NCBI GenBank assembly: GCA_017656255.1
Contig: JACDOE010000006.1
Span: 96,546-160,545, forward strand
Origin: Bacillaceae bacterium
Lineage (GTDB): Bacteria > Bacillota > Bacilli > JACDOE01
Direction: 5' to 3'
Length of the DNA: 64,000 nt
Shown: one piece after another, positions 8,439-16,567 of the stretch
Layout of the letters: every line of letters begins with the position of its first letter
Numbering within the stretch: the first letter of the stretch is position 1
Position numbers and translations under genes: made by a program
The notes under the pieces: generated by a model
What the model was told of the DNA's origin: nothing
What the model saw: only the letters and a program-made list of their open reading frames with translations
Databases searched by the model: none

Positions 8439-9194
8439 GTGAGGCGAAAATCGGTTTTCATTATATTCGGTTTAGTTATGATGATTTGCCTTGTTTTGAT
8501 TTGGCAGTATCAAGGTTATGTCAGCAATAAAACCTTAGACAGTGAAATTGTTGTTCATGAGTACACAAAGAGGGTCTTAATCGGGGATTGGGATGATGCG
8601 ATAAAGTTGACTACTGGGAAACTACATCAAAAATTGACTCTATTTAAACAAACAGATTTAAGCCGAGGAAAAATATTAAGTCATGAAACTTTATCAATGT
8701 TGCAGGGGAATGTAATTGATATTGTAAAAAGTGATATTCTCTATGAACTGACTAGAGGAAGTAAAGAAAAGCAAACACTGTATTACTATTTATATTTTGA
8801 GGATGGCCACTGGAAAATATTCGATGTGAGAGAGAATGCCCCTCCTTTAAATGCAGACAAAAATTATAGTGGATCAAAAATAAATGCTGCACTATTACAC
8901 CAATATACTAAGTATGTGTCAAATGGGGAGTGGCGTAAGGCTGCACAGTTGTTGTCAGGATCCTATAAAAGGATTTTTGAACAAACGACCTATGGATTTC
9001 CAAAGATATCTGATCAAACTATTAAACTGAGAGAATGGAACCCAACTTTTTTGGGGAATGTCGGAAAAAGTCAGTTATGGATCGCTTCTTATCATGTTAT
9101 TTTTCCTGATCAAAGAAAAAAACTGAAAACATTTTTTATAGTAGATGATGAAATTGAGAAGATAATAGATGTTCAAGTTATAGATGAGAAATAG
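8439..9194 (+). CDS. Bitopic membrane protein with duplicated NTF2-like domain (TcpC/VirB8-like candidate)
   Basis: A 251-residue protein with one N-terminal membrane helix (about residues 5-24) and an extracytoplasmic part made of two similar halves. Segment one (VHEYTKRVLIGDWDDAIKL, near residue 39) and segment two (LHQYTKYVSNGEWRKAAQL, near 152) align well and are the start of NTF2-like folds; each half ends in a Tyr-rich strand. In Gram-positive conjugation systems TcpC is a bitopic protein with tandem NTF2-like domains and is the VirB8 counterpart. The VirB4-like gene downstream makes this attractive, but fold similarity to lumazine-binding/DUF4878 proteins is also possible. The GTG start has a weak ribosome binding site. 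Confidence 0.55.
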   Translation: MRRKSVFIIFGLVMMICLVLIWQYQGYVSNKTLDSEIVVHEYTKRVLIGDWDDAIKLTTGKLHQKLTLFKQTDLSRGKILSHETLSMLQGNVIDIVKSDILYELTRGSKEKQTLYYYLYFEDGHWKIFDVRENAPPLNADKNYSGSKINAALLHQYTKYVSNGEWRKAAQLLSGSYKRIFEQTTYGFPKISDQTIKLREWNPTFLGNVGKSQLWIASYHVIFPDQRKKLKTFFIVDDEIEKIIDVQVIDEK

Positions 9195-9208
9195 AAAGGA
9201 GGACAGTC

Positions 9209-10840
9209 ATGCATACAGGTCGTTTGACCTTGTTTTTACTTTTGTTTTGTTTTATAGTCCCTTCTTTTGTAGAGGCGTCTTCCGTAATATTAGATGATGA
9301 CTTTTACCAGAGTGACAAAGTGAGTCAACTTTTTACGACAGCCAAGGTTGATAACACAAAAGGAGAAGTACGTCTCCCCCAACAACCAATGCCTAATAGT
9401 CTAGCCCTTAATGATTATTTTGGATCTGGCTACGCAGTTGTAACACAAGAAGGGGTTAAGTTTTATGGAATAAATGAAAATGAAAGTAGCTTAATGGAGA
9501 TTACCAATATACCAGTAGATACACCCTTAGGTGTTGCATTATCTTCACATCAAAAGACGGCATTTATTCTGGTGGATGGACAAATAAAACGGTTTGATTT
9601 TGCTGGGAATGGATTTGAAGAAAACCCTGCACAGGTAATAGGCGTAAACAATGTTATTTCTATAGCTTCATTTGATGAATTGAATGGAGTGGCCTCTCTG
9701 AATAGTGAAGGTCAAATCGAGATTTATTCATCAGATTTAAATAATCCTGTAGTCTTTCAAACAGGAATTAAAGATCCGGTTTCGTTATCTGTTGTACCAA
9801 ATACAACAGATTTAGTGGTTGCTGCTAAAGATTCTGTTTTTTACATTCCTTCTACAGACAATGGTTATCGGCCGCCTATCGAACTAGTTACCGGTATTAA
9901 CGGATTTGTTTCCGCTGATACTGATTTAAACGGAAATATTTTATCTGTTCGTTTTGAGAGTGGGTATGGGGAGATTAATCAATTTTTAAAGGTTCAGAAT
10001 TATAATCATCTCGTTCAATCCACAGTTTTTTCACCTGTTGACCAGCCCGTATCTATATCAATGAAAGGTATTTCGGAATTTGGATATATCACAAAGCAAG
10101 GAGATGTAAGGTATTTTGCCAGCAACGGTGAAATGATGATGGAGATTCCGGGGATGAATCTCGATGGGTTGGATCTAACTGTCTGGTATCAGACCCCTAG
10201 AGATTATCAGTCTATTTCTGTACCAGCTGATCCATTCGATTTAATTAAAATATCGCCGCAAAGCTATACAGAGGATGGTCAGGACATTTCTTATCAAGTT
10301 TCTTCAGATGGAGGTAGTACTTTTTATTCTATAACTCCAAACCAGTGGATGGATATTCCTTTGGGAACTGAAATGGTTGTGAAAGCAACGCTGTCCACGA
10401 CAAATCATAAAACGACACCAATCCTGTCTCGAATCGTTGTCGAGACCAGTAAATTTGATATTCAGGACTTAACCGTCACCAAACAATTCTTCCCCGGCGG
10501 AAATCAAGTAGATTCACCCCCGACACAGAACTTTCCGGTTTATGAAATGGCCGGAGGACAGGTGGAATTTACCGTGAAGACATCCGGAGGCGTGCAAGAG
10601 GTAAAGGCTTTATTTTCGGATGGTACGAGCCTGGACCTCGTTCCTTTAAATGCATTGGATGAAGCGGATAACGTTTTTTATGGCTGGTACGCCGTACCGT
10701 TGGAGCTTGAGGATGGAGATTCGATCAATGTAGAACTGATTGCAAAACGAGTGGTTAAAGAAAAAACACTCACACAAACCCCTTTTATAGTTGTCGATGG
10801 GAATGTTAAAAGTCTTTTGGATATTAGGCTGGTTGAATAG
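9209..10840 (+). CDS. Large secreted protein of unknown function
   Basis: A 543-residue exported protein: signal peptide (about residues 1-23, cleavage near VEAS), then a long stretch of repeated beta-strand motifs resembling a propeller, then a C-terminal beta-sandwich-like part. No known domain can be named. The start follows AAAGGAGG. Base composition changes within the gene: the first 1.1 kb is AT-rich like its upstream neighbours, whereas from about 10.38 kb to the stop it matches the GC of the ATPase genes, suggesting a mosaic origin. It ends 13 bp before the VirB4-like gene and is probably co-transcribed with it. Confidence 0.6.
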   Translation: MHTGRLTLFLLLFCFIVPSFVEASSVILDDDFYQSDKVSQLFTTAKVDNTKGEVRLPQQPMPNSLALNDYFGSGYAVVTQEGVKFYGINENESSLMEITNIPVDTPLGVALSSHQKTAFILVDGQIKRFDFAGNGFEENPAQVIGVNNVISIASFDELNGVASLNSEGQIEIYSSDLNNPVVFQTGIKDPVSLSVVPNTTDLVVAAKDSVFYIPSTDNGYRPPIELVTGINGFVSADTDLNGNILSVRFESGYGEINQFLKVQNYNHLVQSTVFSPVDQPVSISMKGISEFGYITKQGDVRYFASNGEMMMEIPGMNLDGLDLTVWYQTPRDYQSISVPADPFDLIKISPQSYTEDGQDISYQVSSDGGSTFYSITPNQWMDIPLGTEMVVKATLSTTNHKTTPILSRIVVETSKFDIQDLTVTKQFFPGGNQVDSPPTQNFPVYEMAGGQVEFTVKTSGGVQEVKALFSDGTSLDLVPLNALDEADNVFYGWYAVPLELEDGDSINVELIAKRVVKEKTLTQTPFIVVDGNVKSLLDIRLVE

Positions 10841-10853
10841 GAGGGATCAATAG

Positions 10854-12683
10854 TTGCTAAATTCTGTAGCGAAGGTAATTCGCAATGTTAAGAAAAACCC
10901 GGGCTATGTTCAAATTAACGAGACGACCTATTCACGAACTTTGTTATTACGGATTTACCCCACTCATGTCAGGCCGGGGTTTTTGAGTTTTTTACGAAGT
11001 TCTGAGGTGAATCCAGACGTACAGATCCGCGTCGCATTTCACATGAAACCGGCCAGGATCAAATGGAACTGGAGGATGAAATGGAAACTTCAGCGGTTAT
11101 ACAGAAGTATTCAGGAAGCCGAAGCCAAGGACAGTCCGGAAGGAGCTCGGGACGAAGAAATAAAAGCCTACGAAGCTCTACAACACTTTCGGAATGCCAA
11201 TGGTTCGGGCCATCACAAAGTTTACGATTTATGGGTGGCCATTACCATTACGGCTTCTTCGCTGGAAAAACTGGATGAGGTAACGCTGGACATTGAGAGA
11301 CAATTGGATGATAGAGAGATGCGGGCAACACGCTTAAAATGGGAGCAGACAGACGGAATCCAGATGAATCAATTATTAGGATCACCAGATGCCGAAATAT
11401 ATAACAACTGGCAGGGGCGTCTTACAGATGATGAAGCAGCTGCCATGACATTTCCTTTTACACGCGGATCCTTTTCTGATGATACCGGCATGTACGCCGG
11501 ACACCGGGCAGGGGATGGATCCATTGTCTGGATCAATCTGGCTGATCCCGAAGATGAAATGAATAAGAATATTATTGTCCAAGGAGCATCCGGAGAAGGC
11601 AAATCAACGTTGATGAAAGCCTATGTTCTCGGTATGCTCCTTCTTGGTTTTCGTGTCTTTGTATTTGACGTTGACGGTGAATGGCAAAAGTTATGTGAAA
11701 AGGTTGGAGGATTGTGGGTGGATCATACCAGGGCTTCTGGAAAATATATGGATGCTTTCCGGATCCCCAATAAATTGGATGAGTCATCCGAGGATTTAAA
11801 GTTACAACAAGAAATCAGAATGGCGAATATGGCCCGTTTTAAAGAGACCAATAATGCGATCCATCGTACACTATCCCTTTTAGTGGGAGGGATGACACCG
11901 GAAGAAAAAAATGCAGCTGATCGAGCGATTATGAAAACCTGGGAAGAGGCTGGTGTTAAAGAAGATGATCCTGATACCTGGGATCATCCTGAGAAAAAAG
12001 CCTCCCTGCACTTGTGGTATCAGTTGCTTAAAAAAGAAGATTCAACTGCTGCCAGGAGACTGACCGAAAAGCTGTGGATGTACTTTGAAGGTACAGAAAA
12101 GGATATGTTTGCCCAGGAAGAAGAACTGGAGTATTCTCAATACCCGATGATTGTGTTTCATGTTGCACAAAGTACAAACAATGAGGTTGAAGAGCACGCC
12201 GGAGCAGTTAAGATGTCCCTGGCCCTTCAATCCGTTTGGAATGAGGTAAAACGGGAGCGGATCCAGGGAACACGTTATACGGCGGTTGTGGTTGACGAGG
12301 GCCAACGATTTCTCAAGAACCCGTTAGCTTCTGATTTTGTCAATACGTTGGCCACGACGATCAGGAAATGGAATGGCCTGTTGATGTTGGCCACAAACAA
12401 GCCTTCTGTCCTGTTTACTGAAGCTGGGGGGACAGAGGGAGGAAATGGCCTGTGGGAGAATTCGGCTATCAAGATTTTTTTCTATATGGAGGAGTCCGCG
12501 GTTAAAATTAATGCGATGCATGCCGAGATTCCTGAAACGATTATTCAGGAAATTGGACGAATGCATAAACAGAGAACGTTCCTCATCCGCTATGGAGACA
12601 GGGGATGGGACAAGTTAAAGTTGTATTTGCCAGATCAAGAACGTGAAATGTACAAAACGCGCGGCCTTCGGAAGGCGGATTGA
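10854..12683 (+). CDS. VirB4/TraC-like AAA ATPase
   Basis: A 609-residue P-loop ATPase resembling VirB4/TraC/ConE of type IV secretion systems. The N-terminal about 230 residues are a VirB4-like adaptor region. Walker A (GASGEGKST) is near residues 244-252, followed by a long helical insertion, and Walker B (VVVDEGQRF) is near 480; ATNKPSV then looks like sensor motif 1. VirB4 proteins drive pilus biogenesis and substrate transfer at the membrane. TTG 10854 follows AGGAGGGATC. The stop overlaps the next start. Pairing a VirB4-like ATPase with a Tad ATPase in one cluster is unusual. Confidence 0.8.
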   Translation: MLNSVAKVIRNVKKNPGYVQINETTYSRTLLLRIYPTHVRPGFLSFLRSSEVNPDVQIRVAFHMKPARIKWNWRMKWKLQRLYRSIQEAEAKDSPEGARDEEIKAYEALQHFRNANGSGHHKVYDLWVAITITASSLEKLDEVTLDIERQLDDREMRATRLKWEQTDGIQMNQLLGSPDAEIYNNWQGRLTDDEAAAMTFPFTRGSFSDDTGMYAGHRAGDGSIVWINLADPEDEMNKNIIVQGASGEGKSTLMKAYVLGMLLLGFRVFVFDVDGEWQKLCEKVGGLWVDHTRASGKYMDAFRIPNKLDESSEDLKLQQEIRMANMARFKETNNAIHRTLSLLVGGMTPEEKNAADRAIMKTWEEAGVKEDDPDTWDHPEKKASLHLWYQLLKKEDSTAARRLTEKLWMYFEGTEKDMFAQEEELEYSQYPMIVFHVAQSTNNEVEEHAGAVKMSLALQSVWNEVKRERIQGTRYTAVVVDEGQRFLKNPLASDFVNTLATTIRKWNGLLMLATNKPSVLFTEAGGTEGGNGLWENSAIKIFFYMEESAVKINAMHAEIPETIIQEIGRMHKQRTFLIRYGDRGWDKLKLYLPDQEREMYKTRGLRKAD

Positions 12684-13315
12684 TAATGAAAAAATGGATA
12701 TGGATGATATTCGGAACGAAACTTCTCATGCTGGGAGGTCTCGTTCTTTTATTTTTCATTTTTATTACGCCATTGCTTATGATTTCAGGGAATGTTGACT
12801 CTTATGAAACAACAGAAATATATTCCGGGGTCATACCGGACATTCCCCAAGAACTGCTAGATGAAGATTATGTCTGGCCAGTCCCTACCGTATCCAATAT
12901 TACGAGTGGATTGGGTTATCGAGTCTTGTGGGGATCTCGACAATATCATCGGGGAATTGATATTTCAGACGGGCGAGGGGGCCATCCGGTCTTCGCCATG
13001 GCTAATGGCGTTGTGATCAAAGCCGGGAGGGCTTCCGGATTTGGACAGGCCGTATATATCGACCACGGAAACGGTCTGTTTACCCGATATGGCCATTTGC
13101 AGTGGGATGCATTTGGAGTCAAAAAGGGAGACCGCGTCAAGAAAGGACAATATATTGGTCGGATCGGATATGGAAAAGTAGGGAGTAGTACGGGGCCTCA
13201 CTTGCACTTTGAGGTTATTATCAATGGCTCCATAACACGTTTTGGAGGAATTACCGGTACATGGGTGGATCCAGTAAAAAACGGGTTTGTTAGACCGCCT
13301 GGGGGAGGAGGGTAA
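12680..13315 (+). CDS. LytM/M23-family membrane-anchored peptidoglycan endopeptidase
   Basis: A 211-residue protein: a membrane helix (about residues 10-33), a linker, and a complete M23 domain with the Zn-binding set HRGID (near 91), HGNG...YGHL (near 128-141) and HLHFE (near 174). M23 enzymes cut peptide cross-bridges; in Gram-positive conjugation systems a wall hydrolase (CwlT-like) opens the wall for the channel, and this one sits exactly where that would be expected. TTG 12680 overlaps the previous TGA; ATG 12686 is an alternative with a slightly better spaced GGAAGG. Confidence 0.85.
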   Translation: MIMKKWIWMIFGTKLLMLGGLVLLFFIFITPLLMISGNVDSYETTEIYSGVIPDIPQELLDEDYVWPVPTVSNITSGLGYRVLWGSRQYHRGIDISDGRGGHPVFAMANGVVIKAGRASGFGQAVYIDHGNGLFTRYGHLQWDAFGVKKGDRVKKGQYIGRIGYGKVGSSTGPHLHFEVIINGSITRFGGITGTWVDPVKNGFVRPPGGGG

Positions 13316-13318
13316 GCA

Positions 13319-13573
13319 TTGATTGGAACGGTTTCAGCCGTGATTGCGTTAGGAGTTTTAATTTACTTTGGCTATCGTTATTATCGCAGTTTCTTTGTAA
13401 AGGTCGTTCGGATTGCTTTGCCCCTTTTAAGTCTCGTTACGATCTACTATCACTTTGATGAAATTATCGCGCTATATTTGAAAGTCCAGAGCATCATATG
13501 GCCGGCTGTTCTAAAGGCCATAGAGGGGATGTCGAACAAACTGGCAGAAGTTTTAACGCATTTAAGTTCTTAA
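13319..13573 (+). CDS. Small membrane protein, unknown
   Basis: An 84-residue protein with two or three hydrophobic segments (about residues 3-20, 30-48 and 52-68), no known domain. TTG 13319 follows GGGGGAGGAGGG. It is 3 bp after the LytM gene and so is almost certainly part of the same operon. A small hydrophobic subunit next to a VirB4-like ATPase recalls VirB2/VirB3-like proteins, but the sequence alone does not support the assignment. Confidence 0.6.
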   Translation: MIGTVSAVIALGVLIYFGYRYYRSFFVKVVRIALPLLSLVTIYYHFDEIIALYLKVQSIIWPAVLKAIEGMSNKLAEVLTHLSS

Positions 13574-13574
13574 C

Positions 13575-13593
13575 GTCTATACGTCGTATAGAC
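13575..13593. repeat. Perfect palindrome GTCTATAC-GTC-GTATAGAC
   Basis: Eight-base arms around a 3-base centre, directly after the small membrane protein stop. The half site GTATAGAC recurs at 13679-13686, and related ACG(CG)TATATAC strings occur at 13621-13633 and 13706-13716. Such a dense cluster in a 176-bp gap is typical of a repressor or activator operator array. Confidence 0.6.
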
Positions 13594-13645
13594 AATTTAA
13601 AAACAAAACGTGCGAAGGTAGACGCGTATATACAGTGTTTCCTCC

Positions 13646-13705
13646 GAAGGTAGGCAGAAGGTAGACATCTTAAATGTCGTATAGACGAGCCTACCTTCTG
13701 TTTTT
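13646..13705 (+). terminator. Possible terminator or attenuator with nested hairpin
   Basis: GAAGGTAGGC (13646-13655) pairs with GCCTACCTTC (13689-13698), followed by TGTTTTT. The 33-base loop holds a smaller hairpin GACAT/ATGTC and a second AGAAGGTAG copy that could compete for the same 3' arm. Two alternative pairings next to a U-run would suit a regulated terminator upstream of the EAL gene. Confidence 0.5.
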
Positions 13706-13749
13706 ACGTATATACCCTGTCTATCTTTGGTGAATTAGGAGGTGCCCTG

Positions 13750-14472
13750 GTGTTTTCCAGTCTATACACGGTGTATCAACCCATTCGATTTTTGCACAAC
13801 CTTGATATTTTTGGGTATGAATCTCTATTACGAGGCGATCGGGCTATAGGGATGATCTTTAAAGAAGCAAAGCGCCGCAAAAAGTTGCGGGAGCTTGATA
13901 TATATGCGCAGCGTTTGGCCATTAATACATTTGCTGCGGATTGGGCAAACAATATGCCACGAACGTCGCCAAAGTTATTTATCAACTCACTTCCAGCAAC
14001 GTTGATGTATCATCATGAACATTTCTGGGAGAAGGCAAATATGCCTCTTCACCAATTGGTCCTGGAGATCACGGAAAATGAAGTGCTGAAAAATGGGAAA
14101 GAGGTCAAGCAGCTCCTGGATCCTTTCCGAAAACAGGGAGGCAAAGTGGCCATTGACGATTTTGGGACCGGTTTTGCCAATTTTAAACTGGTTGAAATCC
14201 TGGAGCCCGACTATATCAAGATATCAAAGCAGATTACGAAAAATGTTGTTCATAGTAACCAGGCAAGAAGCGTTGTCATGGGACTCCGGACATTTGCTTC
14301 GGAAATTCAGGCAGAAGTCATTGCAGAAGGAATTGAAACATCGATGCAGTATGAAGTCCTTCGATCATGTGGCATTTTTCTCGGGCAAGGGTGGTACCTC
14401 GGAAAACCATCCAGAACATTTGAAAAGGTAGACATAACCTATACAAAAAATAAGATTGGTTCCCTGGATTAG
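13750..14472 (+). CDS. EAL-domain cyclic-di-GMP phosphodiesterase
   Basis: A 240-residue stand-alone EAL protein expected to hydrolyse or bind c-di-GMP. Visible motifs are ESLLRG (EAL position, near 24), LEITENE (near 100), DDFGTG (near 136-141), the Lys in IKIS, AEGIET (near 190) and a final GQGWYLGKP. The metal- and substrate-binding residues appear intact, so catalysis is plausible. GTG 13750 follows GGAGG. It lies between the VirB4-like and FtsK-like genes behind its own regulatory-looking region, so c-di-GMP may control the secretion or pilus cluster. Confidence 0.88.
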   Translation: MFSSLYTVYQPIRFLHNLDIFGYESLLRGDRAIGMIFKEAKRRKKLRELDIYAQRLAINTFAADWANNMPRTSPKLFINSLPATLMYHHEHFWEKANMPLHQLVLEITENEVLKNGKEVKQLLDPFRKQGGKVAIDDFGTGFANFKLVEILEPDYIKISKQITKNVVHSNQARSVVMGLRTFASEIQAEVIAEGIETSMQYEVLRSCGIFLGQGWYLGKPSRTFEKVDITYTKNKIGSLD

Positions 14473-14581
14473 TTCCCATGATTGGTTCCCTGATCTGAAA
14501 GTGGCCAATTCGGCTTTGTGTCGGGAAAAGATTGAATCAAGGCTAGGGATGGTTGCCGGGAACCAATCAATGGGAACCAAT
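14454..14581. repeat. Inverted repeat of GGTTCCC / GGGAACC units flanking the EAL-FtsK gap
   Basis: ATTGGTTCCC occurs at about 14455-14464 and 14481-14490, with a variant AGTTCCC between them; the reverse GGGAACCAAT occurs at 14558-14567 and 14572-14581. The 23-base arms 14468-14490 and 14558-14581 are nearly perfect inverted copies across a 67-base spacer. The right arm ends only 7 bases before the ribosome binding site of the FtsK-like gene, so a folded RNA or bound protein could control its translation or transcription. Confidence 0.6.
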
Positions 14582-14601
14582 ACTTTTGGAGGTGAAAATT
14601 G

Positions 14602-16497
14602 ATGGAAAAGCAATCTGAAAACAGTGACCTGGAAATGAAACTTTTCGCTTTATCTTTATTCATTGGGGCTGCTTCCACTTATCTCTTATACGGTGATTAC
14701 GATCTTGGTAAATATCGGCCATATGTTGAAAATGGAGCAAAATGGGGATGGGGGATGGCCATCTTTTTTATTTTAGCGCCGGCTATTTGGAAATATCGGT
14801 GGGAAGCCTTGAGCTTTACAGGGACCCTTTTGCGAAAGGCCATACAAAAGCTCTCTCGAATTAACGTGAGGCAATCTTTTCCGGTTATTCAACCATCAAA
14901 TGAGAACTTGGAAAGGAAATCATTTTCCTTATTACAAAAGGAGAAACCATTTGAGTTGGGACAAGGAATGGCTGATCTGTCCGTACCAGTCAATTACCTT
15001 CCCCAACATGATGGTAAACATCAATATCGTGACGCCCTCGATCAAATGAATTATGAGAAGGAACTGACAATAGCTTTTCAGCGAGTCGGTTTGTTGAAAA
15101 GTGATGAATCATTAAACGTCAAAAAGGTGCAGCAAGGACCATTAGCTGTAAAAGTGACCATAGATATCCCTGCCGGGGTTAAAATGTCTCAAATCAAGGG
15201 AAATACAGAAGATTTGGAGACGATGTTAGGGATCCCTTCTTTACAAGTGGTCAACGGAGAGTTTACTGCTTCAGCTGCACTGGTCATGGTCCGTCCTCAA
15301 CGTCCTCCTATTCTGTTGAGATCCTGTATAGAGAAAGGGGTTGATCAATTTCAAAAATATGCGCTTCCCATCGTGATTGGTGTGGGATTAGATGGTCAAC
15401 CGGTTGTCGTTGATCTGGTTTCGGTTCGAAATTTGTTAGTGGCCGGCACTACCGGAAGCGGTAAGAGCTGGTGGTTAAACCAAGCTATTTTAGGTTTGCT
15501 TATGGCAAAAACCCCTGATGAGCTGCAAATGGTTTTAATTGATCCCAAAATGGTTGAACTGGCATCTTTTTCGGACTATCCTCATGTCATGAAAGTCGTC
15601 ACTGAGCCTAAAAAAAGCGCCCAGATACTCAAACTATTAGTTGGAGAAATGGAGAAGCGTTATGAATTGCTGCGAAAATATCGTATGAAAAACATTCAGC
15701 AGTTGCTCAAAAGACGTGCTTCTGACAAGGATATTCCCCCGATGCCTTATATCATTTGTGTTGTTGACGAGCTGGCCGATCTTATGATTGTGGCCAAAAA
15801 TGAAATCGAGCCTCTTATTCAGCGACTTACACAAAAAGCACGTGCTGCAGGTATTTTTCTAATACTGGCCACACAACGCCCTTCTGTTGATGTCGTTACG
15901 GGTGTCATTAAGTCAAACATGCCATCTCGTGTTGTTTTTCGGTGTATGACATCAGCTGATTATTCGACTGTATTGGGTTTTAGTCCTGGAACAACGTTAC
16001 TCGGAAAAGGGGACGGGGTTGCCCTTATTGAAGGCAGCTTCGATTTGATTCGGTTTCAATCACCCGGGATCGCCACGGATGAAGACATGGCAGAAGAAAC
16101 GATCCAGCAGGTATCCGGGTATCTTAATCAAAAGTATGGCCATGCACGTGTTGAGCATGACTTAATAGGAGTTGGATTAGAAGAAGATCTGGATTATACG
16201 GATCTGGATGATGAAGAAATTTTGGATTTGGAAGAGGGTGATGATGACGTAGGCGAAGAGAAAAAACTATTGAAAGTGTTAAAAAGTTATATCGCGTATA
16301 ATGAAGAGGTTCGAGTCAGTGACATACAACAGTTTTTAGGCATACGCAAACAACGGGTTATTCATCTTTTACAGATGTTGGTCCAGGAAGGGTGGCTGGA
16401 GGCACCTCCTGAAGGGAATCCCAGAGCGGGTTATCAACTTCTTTTAACAAAAGAACAGATTGAAAATTATAAGCGAGAGAACCCGCTGCACATTTAA
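14602..16497 (+). CDS. FtsK/SpoIIIE-like DNA translocase (possible coupling protein)
   Basis: A 631-residue motor with two membrane helices near the N-terminus (about residues 13-30 and 48-65), a variable linker, an FtsK alpha-beta domain with Walker A (GTTGSGKS, near 281-288) and Walker B (ICVVDELADLMI, near 384-395), LATQRPS, and a C-terminal winged helix similar to the FtsK gamma domain (VSDIQQFLGIRKQRVIHLLQML, near 570-590). It is shorter than SpoIIIE (about 790 aa) with only two membrane segments. ATG 14602 follows TGGAGGTG. Next to a VirB4-like ATPase and wall hydrolase it could be a DNA coupling protein. Confidence 0.82.
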   Translation: MEKQSENSDLEMKLFALSLFIGAASTYLLYGDYDLGKYRPYVENGAKWGWGMAIFFILAPAIWKYRWEALSFTGTLLRKAIQKLSRINVRQSFPVIQPSNENLERKSFSLLQKEKPFELGQGMADLSVPVNYLPQHDGKHQYRDALDQMNYEKELTIAFQRVGLLKSDESLNVKKVQQGPLAVKVTIDIPAGVKMSQIKGNTEDLETMLGIPSLQVVNGEFTASAALVMVRPQRPPILLRSCIEKGVDQFQKYALPIVIGVGLDGQPVVVDLVSVRNLLVAGTTGSGKSWWLNQAILGLLMAKTPDELQMVLIDPKMVELASFSDYPHVMKVVTEPKKSAQILKLLVGEMEKRYELLRKYRMKNIQQLLKRRASDKDIPPMPYIICVVDELADLMIVAKNEIEPLIQRLTQKARAAGIFLILATQRPSVDVVTGVIKSNMPSRVVFRCMTSADYSTVLGFSPGTTLLGKGDGVALIEGSFDLIRFQSPGIATDEDMAEETIQQVSGYLNQKYGHARVEHDLIGVGLEEDLDYTDLDDEEILDLEEGDDDVGEEKKLLKVLKSYIAYNEEVRVSDIQQFLGIRKQRVIHLLQMLVQEGWLEAPPEGNPRAGYQLLLTKEQIENYKRENPLHI

Positions 16498-16559
16498 ACC
16501 GTAGCAGATAATATTATTTTGGTTACAACAAAAATCTAAAGCGGAATATGGAAAGAAAG

Positions 16560-16567
16560 GATTTAAG
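16560..16567. repeat. Left 8-bp target duplication of the IS256-family element
   Basis: GATTTAAG directly before the left terminal repeat; the same 8 bases follow the right end at 17904-17911. IS256-family elements make 8-9 bp duplications. Confidence 0.85.

Noticed and set aside
61..16497. Complete conjugative element (ICE)
   Set aside because: No relaxase, VirB6-like channel protein, replication gene or attachment site pair is visible in the window, so an ICE cannot be claimed.
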